Below, in pieces: positions 34,562 to 44,656 of a stretch of DNA of 64,000 bases (the first letter of the stretch is position 1; each line of letters starts with the position of its first letter). The stretch covers positions 186,001 through 250,000 of the forward strand of contig NZ_VWVU01000004.1 of the NCBI RefSeq assembly GCF_008638365.1, read 5' to 3'. This DNA is from Nocardiopsis quinghaiensis. GTDB lineage: Bacteria > Actinomycetota > Actinomycetes > Streptosporangiales > Streptosporangiaceae. The translations under genes and the position numbers were made by a program. Under the pieces are notes generated by a model, which saw nothing but the letters and a program-made list of their open reading frames with translations, ran no database searches and was not told the DNA's origin.

Positions 34562-34579
34562 AACCTGGTGTACCAGGTT
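34562..34579. promoter_or_regulatory. Isolated 18-bp palindrome
   Basis: AACCTGGT and ACCAGGTT flank two bases. It is about 600 bases upstream of bldC and 90 bases beyond the 3' end of the next gene. There is no T tract, so an operator is as likely as a terminator. Confidence 0.4.
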
Positions 34580-34669
34580 GGACACCGGCGTGGCGCGTGC
34601 GTGCCCGGGCCATGTGGAGACGACAGAGGGCATACGTGTGTCCACGAAAAAGTGGGGATACCGTAACTC

Positions 34670-35521
34670 TCAGTTGGCGTGCTCCAGGGCGCGTACCGAC
34701 CTCCAGCGCCGCGTGAGCCTCTCCCGCAACTCCAGTACGCGCTCGACCTCCCCTGTCACCAGGGCTTCCACCGCACCCGAGACCTCGGCCACCGAGTGGT
34801 CCTCGCTCAGGTGGTCGTCATTGAGCAGGTGCGGCAGGCCCCCGTAGTCCAGCTCCAGCAGCGAGTCGGGGTGAGCCGTCAGGGACAGCCAGTCCGCCAG
34901 GTTCTCGGTCGAGGCCGACACCCCCCGCTGCCCGATGTGCTCCCGCAGCACCGCCAGCGTGTGTTCGAGCCGGTGCATGGCCAGTGAGGTCCGCGTCAGG
35001 TACAGCAGTGTCCGGGTGGAGTTCGACGACAGCACCAGGCACCGCTCCTGGGACTGGAACGGCACGAACCAGGGAACCGGAATGGTCCAGTTGCTCGACA
35101 GGATGCCCGGCCGTACCAGCGCGCCCGAGTCCCGCCACTCCTGGTAGCGGCTCTCGGTGCGCTCGGCCTCCGGGCCGGGCACGAACGCCCCGCTCACCGC
35201 CACCGGCGTCGTTTCGGTGAACTCGGTGAAGGCCCGCCACGAACGCAGCCTCGTCTGCCACGGGCAGACGTACAGGCGCTCGTTCACCCGCCGGAGGTAG
35301 GCGTTGCGGCTCTCCTCCGCCGGCGCCACCACCGGAGGCGTCGTGACCAACCGCCTCAGGCTCTCGGCGTGCTCCGCCGCCAGCGCGTTGATCCGCCGCG
35401 GCCGGTCGGGCGAGGCCGCGTACTCCTCCCAGTAGCTGCGGTCGCACGGGGAGAACGCGTGGATCGGCTGGTAGACGCGGAGGTAGGCGGTGTAGGGCAG
35501 CACGAACGCATCGTGGCACAT
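34670..35521 (-). CDS. Conserved actinobacterial hypothetical protein
   Basis: 283 residues from the ATG at 35521; a GTG at 35614 is an alternative. Soluble, rich in Arg, Leu and aromatic residues, no signal peptide or membrane helix. Visible blocks are FVLPYTAYLRVYQPIHAF near the N-terminus, RLYVCPWQTRLRSWRAFTEF, PVPWFVPF and a helical C-terminus. The position between bldC and DUF3073/purM suggests a conserved core gene. I do not recognise a biochemical family. Confidence 0.8.
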   Translation of the reverse strand: MCHDAFVLPYTAYLRVYQPIHAFSPCDRSYWEEYAASPDRPRRINALAAEHAESLRRLVTTPPVVAPAEESRNAYLRRVNERLYVCPWQTRLRSWRAFTEFTETTPVAVSGAFVPGPEAERTESRYQEWRDSGALVRPGILSSNWTIPVPWFVPFQSQERCLVLSSNSTRTLLYLTRTSLAMHRLEHTLAVLREHIGQRGVSASTENLADWLSLTAHPDSLLELDYGGLPHLLNDDHLSEDHSVAEVSGAVEALVTGEVERVLELRERLTRRWRSVRALEHAN

Positions 35522-35757
35522 ATCGTTGCGCGTGGCACTCACCGCGCTGATCCCCTGGTAGGCCGCCGATCCGGTGTGTGCACCATATCCGTCACACCCG
35601 GGTGGCGTAGGCACGACGGGGGACGACCAGGTACGGTTGTGTGTGTACGTAAGCTGGCGCCTGTCGTCAGTCGCGTTTGACGGCCGTCAGCCCGATAGTG
35701 CGGGTTAGTAAGTGATCTGGGGTTCGTCGGAACCCAATCGTTGAGGGGGTCGAGCCA

Positions 35758-35985
35758 ATGGGGCGCGGCCGAGCCAAGGCCAAGCAGCAGAAGGTCGCCC
35801 GGAAGCTCAAGTACAGCTCCGGCGGGACCGACCTCGAGCGGCTGCGGTCGGAGCTGGGTGTCGCTGAGGACGAGGGGTCTACCTCCGGGCCGTTGGGTCC
35901 GGACGGTGCCTACGAGGATCCTCAGGATGACCTGGTCGACCGTTACGCGGATCTTGCCGACAAGTACTCGGACTCCGACAGGTAG
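35758..35985 (+). CDS. DUF3073 family protein
   Basis: 75 residues: a strongly basic start (MGRGRAKAKQQKVARKLKYS) and an acidic C-terminus (DDLVDRYADLADKYSDSD). This small conserved actinobacterial protein regularly lies next to purM. Its basic head could bind nucleic acid, but the function is unknown. Confidence 0.9.
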   Translation: MGRGRAKAKQQKVARKLKYSSGGTDLERLRSELGVAEDEGSTSGPLGPDGAYEDPQDDLVDRYADLADKYSDSDR

Positions 35986-36082
35986 TACCTGGTCGGGCGA
36001 GGCTTTCAGGTCGCTCGGACAACAACCGCTGACCTGTGGCGGTTACGGCTTTCCGCCCGGAAGCCGTGGCGGACAGGTGGAT

Positions 36083-36122
36083 ATAGCCGGTGCGAACCAC
36101 CCTGGTGGTTCGCACCGGCTAT
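36083..36122. terminator. Strong bidirectional terminator between DUF3073 and purM
   Basis: Nineteen-base perfect arms (ATAGCCGGTGCGAACCACC and complement) separated by two bases, between convergent genes. Confidence 0.8.
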
Positions 36123-36137
36123 GTTCGCGTCCGTTTC

Positions 36138-37196
<1,059 letters not shown>

Positions 37197-37287
37197 GCGA
37201 GTTCTCCTCGTGCTGTGTTGCGTTGCGTTGGTGGTGCGGTTCCCGGGGCACGGCGGAGCCGCCGCGCTGGGTCGGGTCCGGCGGCGG

Positions 37288-38790
37288 TTACTTGTCGCTG
37301 GTGGCCAGTGTCGAGCCCTCGGGCGTGCCGCAGGCCTTCTCCAACAGGTACTTGCCCTGGGAGTCGGCGTCCACCTCGATCGGGTACACGCCGTCGAAGC
37401 AGGCCCGGCACAGGTTGTCCTTGGGCACCTCCGACGCGGCGATGAGCTCGTCGAGGTCCACATAGGCCAGGGAGTCGGCGTTCACCGACGCGGCGATCTC
37501 CTCCACGGTCAGGTTCGCGGCGATGAGCTCGGCGCGGGTGGCGAAGTCGATGCCGTAGTAGCAGGGCCACAGCACGGGCGGGCTGGAGATGCGCACGTGG
37601 ACCTCGGCGGCGCCCGCGTCGCGCAGCATCCGGACCAGGGCCCGCTGGGTGTTGCCGCGCACGATCGAGTCGTCCACGACCACCAGGCGGCGGCCCTCGA
37701 TGACCTCGCGCAGTGGGTTGAGCTTGAGCCGGATGCCCAGCTGGCGCAGGGTCTGGCTCGGCTGGATGAAGGTGCGGCCCACGTAGGAGTTCTTCACCAG
37801 GCCCTGGGCGAAGGGGATGCCGCTGGCCTCGGCGTAGCCGACAGCGGCGGGTGTGCCGGACTCGGGCACCGGGATGACCAGGTCGGCCTCCACCGGGTGC
37901 TCCCTGGCCAGGCGGCGGCCCGTCTCCACACGGGTGGAGTTGACGTTGCGGCCCGCGATGGTGGTGTCGGGGCGGGCGAGGTAGACGTACTCGAACAGGC
38001 AGCCCTTGCGGCTGGCGGGAGCGAAGCGGCGTGACCGGACCCCGCGCTCGTCGATGGTGAGGAGCTCGCCGGGCTCGATCTCGCGGACCATGGTGGCGCC
38101 CACGATGTCCAGGGCGGCGGTCTCGCTGGCGACCACCCAGCCGCCCGCGCCGGAGGTCTCGCCCATGCGGCCCAGTACGAACGGACGGATGCCCTGGGGA
38201 TCGCGCGCCGCGTACAGGGTGTTCTCGTCCATGAACACCAGGGAGAAGGCGCCCCTGACCTTCGGGAGGATCTCGGCCGCCGCGTCCTCCACCGAACTGC
38301 CGTTCCTGGCCCGGTCGGCCAACAGGTTCGTGAGGACCTCGGTGTCCGTGGTGGCCCCCCGGCGGGTGTCCGGCAGCATCGCCGCCAGTTCCGGGGTGTT
38401 GATCAGGTTGCCGTTGTGGCCGAGCGCCAGACCCCCCTCACGCGCCGTGTAGAAGGTCGGCTGGGCGTTCTCCCACACCGGCGAACCGGTGGTGGAGTAG
38501 CGGCAGTGACCGATCGCGAGGTGGCCGCGCAGAGAGTCCAGGGTCGCCTCGTTGAAGACCTGGGAGACGAGGCCCATGTCCTTGTAGACGAGGATCCTTT
38601 CCCCATCGCTCAGCGCGATGCCCGCGGACTCCTGTCCGCGGTGCTGCAGGGCGTAGAGACCGAAGTAGGTGAGCTTGCTGACTTCTTCGCCGGGTGCCCA
38701 GACCCCGAAAACGCCGCAGGCGTCCTGCGGGCCGCGTTCGAGCGGATCGAGGTCCATGGAAAGCCGGCCGTCGGAGTACGACACACCCAC
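37288..38790 (-). CDS. purF: Amidophosphoribosyltransferase
   Basis: 500 residues, first committed enzyme of purine synthesis, moving glutamine amide nitrogen to PRPP. A short propeptide precedes the catalytic Cys25 (GPQDACGVFGVW), which becomes the N-terminus after processing. The PRPP-binding loop VVVDDSIVRGNTQ is present. Cysteines in KGCLFEYVY, LWPCYYG and NLCRACFDG match the ligands of the iron-sulfur type enzyme. The GTG start at 38790 keeps a propeptide similar to that of Streptomyces homologues. Confidence 0.96.
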   Translation of the reverse strand: MGVSYSDGRLSMDLDPLERGPQDACGVFGVWAPGEEVSKLTYFGLYALQHRGQESAGIALSDGERILVYKDMGLVSQVFNEATLDSLRGHLAIGHCRYSTTGSPVWENAQPTFYTAREGGLALGHNGNLINTPELAAMLPDTRRGATTDTEVLTNLLADRARNGSSVEDAAAEILPKVRGAFSLVFMDENTLYAARDPQGIRPFVLGRMGETSGAGGWVVASETAALDIVGATMVREIEPGELLTIDERGVRSRRFAPASRKGCLFEYVYLARPDTTIAGRNVNSTRVETGRRLAREHPVEADLVIPVPESGTPAAVGYAEASGIPFAQGLVKNSYVGRTFIQPSQTLRQLGIRLKLNPLREVIEGRRLVVVDDSIVRGNTQRALVRMLRDAGAAEVHVRISSPPVLWPCYYGIDFATRAELIAANLTVEEIAASVNADSLAYVDLDELIAASEVPKDNLCRACFDGVYPIEVDADSQGKYLLEKACGTPEGSTLATSDK

Positions 38791-38793
38791 AGC

Positions 38794-39270
38794 TTAGTGC
38801 CTGGCGGCCCGCCCGGCACCACCCGGGGGAGGTACCGGCCACAGGGGCAGGCGCCCGGACAGGTCGGAGCGGGCCCCGCTCGCCCGCACCAGGTGCCCGG
38901 AGACGGCCTGTTCCCAGGAGAGGCGTCCGGTGGCCACCCGGAGCCAGGTGAGGGGATCGGTCTCCACGACGCCCGGAGGGGTGCCCCGGGTGTGACGCGG
39001 TCCCTCGACCGCCTGGACGGCTCCGTACGGTGGCACGCGCACCTCCAGGCTGTGCCCGGGGGCGCGGTCCGCGAGTACCGCCAGACTGCCCCGTACGGCG
39101 GCCTTGACGGCCGTGCGCAGCGGCTCGTCGGCGCGCAGCACCGCCTCGGCGCAGGCGGCGACGGCGGCCTCGTCACCACCCTCGAAGGGGGCCTCTCCCA
39201 GCGCGGAGAGCTGTTCGTCCAGGGACCCGCGCAGGCGCCGCACGGCGCTCGGGCTCAGAGCGGAAGGCAT
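38794..39270 (-). CDS. Sterol carrier family (SCP2-like) protein
   Basis: 158 residues from the ATG at 39270; an ATG at 39342 would add 24 residues. The C-terminal region (LEVRVPPYGAVQAVEG, then TDPLTWLRVATGRLSWEQAV and LSGRLPLWPV) matches the actinobacterial sterol-carrier-like proteins usually found directly before purF, which carry a hydrophobic-ligand fold. It ends three bases before purF. Function not established. Confidence 0.8.
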   Translation of the reverse strand: MPSALSPSAVRRLRGSLDEQLSALGEAPFEGGDEAAVAACAEAVLRADEPLRTAVKAAVRGSLAVLADRAPGHSLEVRVPPYGAVQAVEGPRHTRGTPPGVVETDPLTWLRVATGRLSWEQAVSGHLVRASGARSDLSGRLPLWPVPPPGGAGRAARH

Positions 39271-39692
39271 GGACGAAAGACTACGGGCCGGGCCGACGGG
39301 AGCGGAGCCATCGTGCGGGTGAACGGGAGGGGCGCTTGTCATTACGGCCGAATGGCCCGAAGGTGGACATCGAAGAACACCGGCGGAACTGTCCGCCGGT
39401 CTCCACTCAATTGGGTGATTCCTGTCTCAGCGCGCCGCTGGTCAGTAGGAGCGTGACACGGTAGCGTCCCGAACCGTCCCGGTGTTGTCGAGATTGAGAG
39501 GATTGCGATGGACCCCCTACCCCCAGGGCGTTCCATACGGCTGCACCGACAGAGATGAACAAGGGGTGACCAGGTCCGTGTCTGCCCGTTCCCACGGCGC
39601 CGGACCCGTACCGTCCTGCCCCGCCGCGCGGACCAGACGGCCCACGCGTCTACCATCCACAAGGAACACCACCGCACCATCGGGAGAACGAC
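39271..39692. other. Intergenic region between divergent SCP-like/purF and DUF47 genes
   Basis: No gene is supported; an apparent minus-strand ORF crossing it is the shadow of the DUF47 gene. I saw no convincing PHO box or riboswitch. GGGAGA before 39693 is the ribosome binding site of the DUF47 gene. Confidence 0.5.
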
Positions 39693-40310
39693 GTGCGCCT
39701 GCGCTTGCGCCCGCGTGATGACAGTTACTACGAGATGTTCACCGACTCGGCGAACAACCTGGTCATCGCGGCCCGCCTGCTGGTGGAGCTGATGAGTGAC
39801 GGGGCTGACCGCGAGGCCATCACCGAGAAGATGCGCGCCTGTGAGCACGCGGGTGATGACGCCACCCACGCGATCATGCGTCGCCTCAACAAGAGTTCGG
39901 CGACACCCATTCACCGTGAGGACATCTACCGGCTGGCCTCGAACCTGGACGACGTCATGGACTCCATGGAGGCCGCCGTCGACCTGATCGGCCTCTACGG
40001 TCTGGAACGCCTCCCCAAGGGGATCATCGACCAGATCGAGGTGCTGGAGCGCGCCGCCGAGCTGACCGCCGAGGCGATGCCCCGGCTCCGCGCACTGGAG
40101 GACCTGAACCGGTACTGGATCGAGATCAACCAGCTGGAGAACCAGGCCGACCGCATCTACCGCAAGCTCCTCGCCCGCCTGTTCAGCGGGGAGTACGACG
40201 CCCTGACCGTCCTCAAGCTCAAGGACGTCATCGAGGAGCTGGAGACAGCCGCGGACGCGTTCGAGCACGTCGCGAACACGGTGGAGACCATCGTCGTCAA
40301 GAACGGCTGA
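39693..40310 (+). CDS. DUF47 (PhoU-like) protein, Pit accessory type
   Basis: 205 residues, all-helical PhoU-like fold: YEMFTDSANNLVIAARLLVE, MRACEHAGDDATHAIMRRLN and FEHVANTVETIV. These proteins normally stand immediately upstream of a pit low-affinity phosphate transporter and control it. No pit gene follows here; a terminator and then a convergent nucleoside hydrolase gene come next. It starts at a GTG with GGGAGA upstream. It may act on a Pit encoded elsewhere or be left over from a lost pair. Confidence 0.9.
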   Translation: MRLRLRPRDDSYYEMFTDSANNLVIAARLLVELMSDGADREAITEKMRACEHAGDDATHAIMRRLNKSSATPIHREDIYRLASNLDDVMDSMEAAVDLIGLYGLERLPKGIIDQIEVLERAAELTAEAMPRLRALEDLNRYWIEINQLENQADRIYRKLLARLFSGEYDALTVLKLKDVIEELETAADAFEHVANTVETIVVKNG

Positions 40311-40376
40311 GGACACCGAACACCCCTGGACCCCGGATCCCCCGACCGGTCCTCCCCCTGTCCCCGTGAGGACCAG

Positions 40377-40409
40377 CGGCGGGCGGAAGCCGTGCCCCAC
40401 CGCCCGCCG
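40377..40409. terminator. Bidirectional terminator after DUF47
   Basis: CGGCGGGCGG and CCGCCCGCCG arms with a 13-base loop lie between convergent genes. Confidence 0.65.
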
Positions 40410-40491
40410 GGCCCCAGGGTTCGCCGGACGTCCGGCGGAGCCGCTTCGGTGCGCCGCCGACCGGCCCCTCGCACGAGGAGACGGCCGGGAG

Positions 40492-41457
40492 CTACAGGCC
40501 GTTGACCTCGCGGGTGGGGACCGTCCGTCGGGACAGCACCTCCACGAGGTGGGCGAAGAACCCGTCGGCGTCGATCTCCTCGACCACCGTCGCGTTCGCC
40601 TCCAACCCGTGGACGCCCCAGGACATGGCCGCGTATCCGCGGGTCAGCTCTCCGGCGGTCTCCACGTCCACGTGGTACCGCCCGGAGCGGCGCACCAGTT
40701 CCGGGTGCAGCAGCACCGCGGCGGTCAGCGAGTCCGGATGCGTTGTGCCGTCGATGCCCACCCTGCGGTCGAACTCCAGCGTCGCCGCGCATATGCGGCC
40801 GAAGAAGTCCGCGAGGGGGGTGCCGATGGCGGCGATGACGTCGAGCCGCTCCTGGTCGAACACCGCGTGGTCCAGGGTCAGCGGGTCCCACGGAACCACG
40901 GTGATCTCGAAGCCTGCCGCGAACACGGCCTTCGCGGCCTCCGGATCGACGTAGAAGTTGAACTCCGCGGCGGCGGTGATGTTGCCGCGGCCGTTGTTGG
41001 ACCCGCCCATAACGTACAGGGCGCCGACGTTGCGGACGAAGTCCGGGTCCTTGGCCACGGCCATCGCGATGTTGGTCAGCGGCCCGATCGCCACGATCGA
41101 GAGCTCACCGGGGCTCTCGGCGGCCAGCCGGACCAGGGCGTCCACCGCGTGCTCCGGCTCGGGCTCCAGCTCCGAGCAGTCCATGGACAGGCCGCCGGAT
41201 CCGTCACCGTGCACGTTCTCCGCGCTCACCCACGGCCGGACGAGCGGGCGGCGGGCGCCCAGGTGCACGGGCACCTCGCCGAGGCGCCCGGCCACGCTGA
41301 GGGTGAGGAAGGCGTTGCGCACCTGCTGTCCGAAGCCCACGTTCCCGGCCACCATGGTGATGGCGCGCAGGTCGGCCCCCGGGTCCAGCAGCCCCACGAG
41401 GAGTGCCACGCAGTCGTCCTGCGCGGTGTCGGTGTCGATCACCAGCGGAGTGGTCAC
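40492..41457 (-). CDS. Nucleoside hydrolase
   Basis: 321 residues, inosine/uridine-preferring nucleoside hydrolase fold. The N-terminal calcium-binding motif is DTDTAQDDCVAL, a variant of the usual DTDPGxDD in which both metal-binding aspartates of DD remain. Further blocks are LSIVAIGPLTNIAMA, ALYVMGGS and the Asn/Asp-rich AAEFNFYVDPEAA. It releases a base from a ribonucleoside in the cytoplasm (salvage); specificity is unknown. The GTG at 41457 with GGAGAG upstream is preferred over the ATG at 41487. Confidence 0.9.
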   Translation of the reverse strand: MTTPLVIDTDTAQDDCVALLVGLLDPGADLRAITMVAGNVGFGQQVRNAFLTLSVAGRLGEVPVHLGARRPLVRPWVSAENVHGDGSGGLSMDCSELEPEPEHAVDALVRLAAESPGELSIVAIGPLTNIAMAVAKDPDFVRNVGALYVMGGSNNGRGNITAAAEFNFYVDPEAAKAVFAAGFEITVVPWDPLTLDHAVFDQERLDVIAAIGTPLADFFGRICAATLEFDRRVGIDGTTHPDSLTAAVLLHPELVRRSGRYHVDVETAGELTRGYAAMSWGVHGLEANATVVEEIDADGFFAHLVEVLSRRTVPTREVNGL

Positions 41458-41534
41458 GCCTTCTCTCCTCTTGGCCGCCGTGGCCATCTCATCATCGGTC
41501 GTTCCTGGTCGGGGCGGTGGGCGGACGGATGAGA

Positions 41535-41790
41535 CGGATCAGCCGAAGCGGTCACCCGATCACCGGCCACTCCCTCGGGGAGGTACGGGTGACGGATCAG
41601 CCGAAGCGGCCACTCCATCACCGGCCACTCCCTCGGGGAGGTACGGGTGACGGATCAGCCGAAGCGGCCACCCCATCACCGGCCACTCTGTAGTGGGAGG
41701 TGAGGACGTAGCGGATCAGCCGAAGCGGCCACTCCATCACCGGCCACTCCCTCGGGGAGGTACAGGTGACGGATCAGCCGAAGCGGCCGG
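41535..41790 (-). repeat. 58-bp tandem repeat carrying the pstB stop codon
   Basis: Units start at 41535, 41593, 41651, 41712 and 41770 (periods 58, 58, 61, 58). Each begins CGGATCAGCCGAAGCGG; read on the minus strand this is the last codons of pstB with its stop (coding GRFG, then TGA). The fifth unit is the real pstB end. Each full unit except the third (41651), whose hairpin part has changed, also holds a CTCC-ctcg-GGAG-type hairpin, so the array is a chain of terminator-like elements made by duplication of the pstB 3' end. Confidence 0.9.
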
Positions 41791-42553
41791 TGATATAGTT
41801 CTCGGTCTCCTTCTTCTCCGGCCGCGTGAACATCTGGTTCGTCTCGCCCATCTCGATGAGCTCGCCGGGCTTGCCCGGAGCCGACAGGTTGAAGAAGGCC
41901 GTCCGGTCGGACACACGGGCCGCCTGCTGCATGTTGTGCGTGACGATGACGATCGTGTAGTCCTCCTTCAGCTCGTGGATGAGGTCCTCGATCGCCAGGG
42001 TCGAGATCGGGTCCAGAGCCGAGCAGGGCTCGTCCATGAGCAGTACCGAGGGCTTCACCGCCGTGGCGCGGGCGATGCACAGCCGCTGCTGCTGGCCGCC
42101 CGAGAGGCCGGCACCGGGCTTGTTCAGCCGGTCCTTGACCTCCTCCCACAGGTTCGCGCCGCGCAGCGACCCCTCCACCAGGTCGTCCGCCTCGGACTTG
42201 CTCATCCGCCTGTTGTTGAGCCGCGCACCGGCGATGACGTTGTCGTAGATGGACATCGTCGGGAACGGGTTGGCCTTCTGGAAGACCATGCCGACCTCGG
42301 TACGCACCATGACCGGGTCCACGCCGGGCCCGTAGATGTCCAGGTCGTCCAGGAGGACCTTGCCCTCGGCGCGGGCGCCCGGGGTCACCTCGTGCATCCG
42401 GTTGAGGGCCCGCAGGAAGGTGGACTTGCCGCAGCCGGACGATCCGATGAACGCCGTCACCGACCGAGGCTCGATGGTCATCGACACGTCCGCCACGGCC
42501 AGGAAGTCGCCGTAGTAGACGTGGAGTCCGGAGACGTCGATACGTTTCGCCAC
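41774..42553 (-). CDS. pstB: Phosphate ABC transporter ATPase PstB
   Basis: 259 residues. Walker [10 protein letters not shown], the PstB-typical LNRMHEV and [16 protein letters not shown], signature LSGGQQQR and Walker [14 protein letters not shown]. It powers high-affinity phosphate uptake. It is the last gene of pstCAB; the gap to pstA is 55 bases. Immediately downstream is the tandem repeat built from its own stop region. Confidence 0.97.
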   Translation of the reverse strand: MAKRIDVSGLHVYYGDFLAVADVSMTIEPRSVTAFIGSSGCGKSTFLRALNRMHEVTPGARAEGKVLLDDLDIYGPGVDPVMVRTEVGMVFQKANPFPTMSIYDNVIAGARLNNRRMSKSEADDLVEGSLRGANLWEEVKDRLNKPGAGLSGGQQQRLCIARATAVKPSVLLMDEPCSALDPISTLAIEDLIHELKEDYTIVIVTHNMQQAARVSDRTAFFNLSAPGKPGELIEMGETNQMFTRPEKKETENYITGRFG

Positions 42554-42608
42554 TGGAAGTTCCTCGTGAATCTGCTCCGCGCGCGGGGCGTGGACGGTTG
42601 GTCTGGGG

Positions 42609-43694
42609 TCAGCGGGCCTTCGGCGCGAACAGGCGGCCGATCATGCGGGCCAGGAAGAACAGCAGCATCACCACCAGGATCAGTGTCAGTGCCGCGGCCC
42701 AGGCCCGCTCGTAGTTGATGGCGCCGCCCATGCGAACCTGCGAGTAGATGAACACCGGGAGGTTCATCATCTGCCCGTCGAACAGGTTCCAGTTGATCGA
42801 CACCGCCGACGTGCCCGCCGTGAGGATCAGTGGAGCCGTCTCTCCGATAACGCGTGCGATGGCGAGCATGATTCCTGTGGTCAGCCCGGCGGCGGAGGTC
42901 GGCAGCACCACCTTGGTGATGGTCCGCCACCGGGGCACGCCCAGGGCGTACGCCGCCTCGCGCAGGTCCTGCGGCACCAGCCGCAGCATCTCCTCGCTGG
43001 AGCGCACCACGACCGGGATCATCAGCACCGCCAGTGCGATCGCGCCCGACGCGCCGTTGGTCCGGCCCGGGCCGAACAGCACCATCCACAGCGCCACCAC
43101 GAACAGGCCGGCGACGATCGACGGGATGCCCGTCATGACGTCGACGAAGAACATGATGAGCCGCTTCATGCGGCCCTGGGCGTACTCCACCAGGTAGACG
43201 GCGGTCATCACACCGACCGGAACCGAGATGAGCGTGGCCATCCCGGTGATCGCCAGGGTGCCGACGATCGCGTGGTAGGCGCCGCCCGCGTCCATGCTGG
43301 GCAGGACGCCGTTCATCGACACCGACAGGAAGTAGACGTCGAGCCGACCCATGCCGTTGGTGAGCACGGTCCACAGCACCGACGCCAGCGGCAGCATCGC
43401 CAACAGGAAGCACCCGTAGACGAGCGAGGTGACCAACCGGTCCTTGGCCTTGCGTCCGCCCTCGACGCGGGCCGAGGCGGTGACGGCGATCACCACGTAC
43501 GCGACGGCGGTGAGCACCCCCCACAGGAGGAACCCGAAGGAGGAGAAGGCCAGCAGGATCCCGGCCACCACGGCGGCGCAGGAGGCCAGCAGTGCGGCCG
43601 GGAAGCGGCGCGGCAGCGTCCCACTGCGCAGGTCGAGCCGGGGTGAGCCCATGTCCGGTCCGGGAGCGGGGGACTGGGTGGCCGTCGTGTTCAT
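42609..43694 (-). CDS. pstA: Phosphate ABC transporter permease PstA
   Basis: 361 residues from the ATG at 43694, which overlaps the pstC stop by four bases; the much longer open frame upstream is a shadow over pstC. An extended N-terminus with two extra membrane segments (about 32-77) precedes the six-helix permease domain. The EAA-type loop is [21 protein letters not shown]. The domain end [15 protein letters not shown] is typical of PstA. Confidence 0.95.
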   Translation of the reverse strand: MNTTATQSPAPGPDMGSPRLDLRSGTLPRRFPAALLASCAAVVAGILLAFSSFGFLLWGVLTAVAYVVIAVTASARVEGGRKAKDRLVTSLVYGCFLLAMLPLASVLWTVLTNGMGRLDVYFLSVSMNGVLPSMDAGGAYHAIVGTLAITGMATLISVPVGVMTAVYLVEYAQGRMKRLIMFFVDVMTGIPSIVAGLFVVALWMVLFGPGRTNGASGAIALAVLMIPVVVRSSEEMLRLVPQDLREAAYALGVPRWRTITKVVLPTSAAGLTTGIMLAIARVIGETAPLILTAGTSAVSINWNLFDGQMMNLPVFIYSQVRMGGAINYERAWAAALTLILVVMLLFFLARMIGRLFAPKAR

Positions 43695-44656
43695 CGTGAC
43701 TCCTTGTTCCCCCGCGCCACCACGTAGCGCGCGCCCATGTTGACCACGAGGGTGATCGCGAACAGGACCAGGCCGGCGGCGATCAGCGCGGACACGCCGT
43801 ACCCGGTGGCCTCGGGGTACTGGAGCGCGATGTGCGCGGCGATGGTCTGGTTTCCGCTCTGCAGCAGGTCCCAGGAGATGACGAGGGCGGGGGACAGGAT
43901 CATGGCGACGGCCATGGTCTCGCCCAGGGCGCGGCCCATGCCGAGCATGGCGCCGCCGATCACTCCGGACTTGCCGAACGGCAGTACGGCCAGCTGGATC
44001 ATCTCCCAGCGGGTGGCGCCCATGGCCAGGGCGGCCTCGCGGTGTCCCTGCGGAGTCTGGCGGAACACGTCGCGCGACATCGCGGTGATGATCGGCAGGA
44101 TCATGACGGCCAGCACCACGCTCGCGGTCAGGATGGTGCGCGCGGAGGTGGAGGCGGGGCCGGAGAACAGCGGGATCCAGCCCAGGTAGCGGGTCGTGGC
44201 CTGGTACACGGGGACCAGTTGCGGCGCGAGGAAGCCGATGCCCCACAGGCCGTAGACGACGCTGGGGATGGCGGCCAGCAGGTCCACCAGGTAGCCGAGC
44301 ACCGAGGCCAGTCTGCGCGGTGCGTAGAAGACGATGAACAGGGCGATCCCGATCGCCACCGGTGTGGCCAGCAGCAGCGCGATGGCCGCGGCGAGCACGG
44401 TGCCGAACGCCAGCGCGGCGACACCGAACGCGGGATCCTCGCGGACGTTGGGATCCCACTCCAGAGTGGTCAGGAAGTTGGCGGTGTTGGCGGACAGGGA
44501 CGGCCAGGCCTGAACGATCAGGAAGGCTGCGACACCGGCGAGGATCAACAGGATCAGGATGCCCGAGCCTCGGGCGAGCCCGGCGAAGGCGACGTCGCCG
44601 ATCCGGCGCTTGCCCGGGGACGGCGGTGCCGTCTCGGGCGCGTCCGTGGTCGTCAT
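43691..44656 (-). CDS. pstC: Phosphate ABC transporter permease PstC
   Basis: 321 residues, six membrane helices, EAA-type loop REAALAMGATRWEMIQLAVLP and the PstC end GRALGETMAVAM. It is first in the pstCAB operon; GGAG lies before the ATG. A PHO box lies about 260 bases upstream. The pstS binding-protein gene that usually precedes pstC is absent. Confidence 0.95.
   Translation of the reverse strand: MTTTDAPETAPPSPGKRRIGDVAFAGLARGSGILILLILAGVAAFLIVQAWPSLSANTANFLTTLEWDPNVREDPAFGVAALAFGTVLAAAIALLLATPVAIGIALFIVFYAPRRLASVLGYLVDLLAAIPSVVYGLWGIGFLAPQLVPVYQATTRYLGWIPLFSGPASTSARTILTASVVLAVMILPIITAMSRDVFRQTPQGHREAALAMGATRWEMIQLAVLPFGKSGVIGGAMLGMGRALGETMAVAMILSPALVISWDLLQSGNQTIAAHIALQYPEATGYGVSALIAAGLVLFAITLVVNMGARYVVARGNKESR

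Larger units (their letters stand above)
33965..34669. other. 700-base non-coding region upstream of bldC
   Basis: No gene is seen on either strand. Notable elements are an inverted repeat CCAATAT/ATATTGG (34035-34061), ATCACC-CGA-GGTGAT (34063-34077) and AACCTGGT-GT-ACCAGGTT (34562-34579). GC content drops locally around 34030-34080 and 34170-34220. It may hold the bldC promoter and possibly a small RNA, which cannot be shown from sequence alone. Confidence 0.45.

Noticed and set aside
39342..40400. Long minus-strand open frame of 352 codons
   Set aside because: It is antisense to the well-supported DUF47 gene and has low-complexity shadow composition.
41535..41790. CRISPR array
   Set aside because: The repeats are contiguous with no unique spacers and derive from the pstB 3' end.
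42609..44459. 616-codon frame that could make PstA much longer
   Set aside because: The upstream part overlaps pstC in another frame; the ATG at 43694, coupled to the pstC stop, is the real start.
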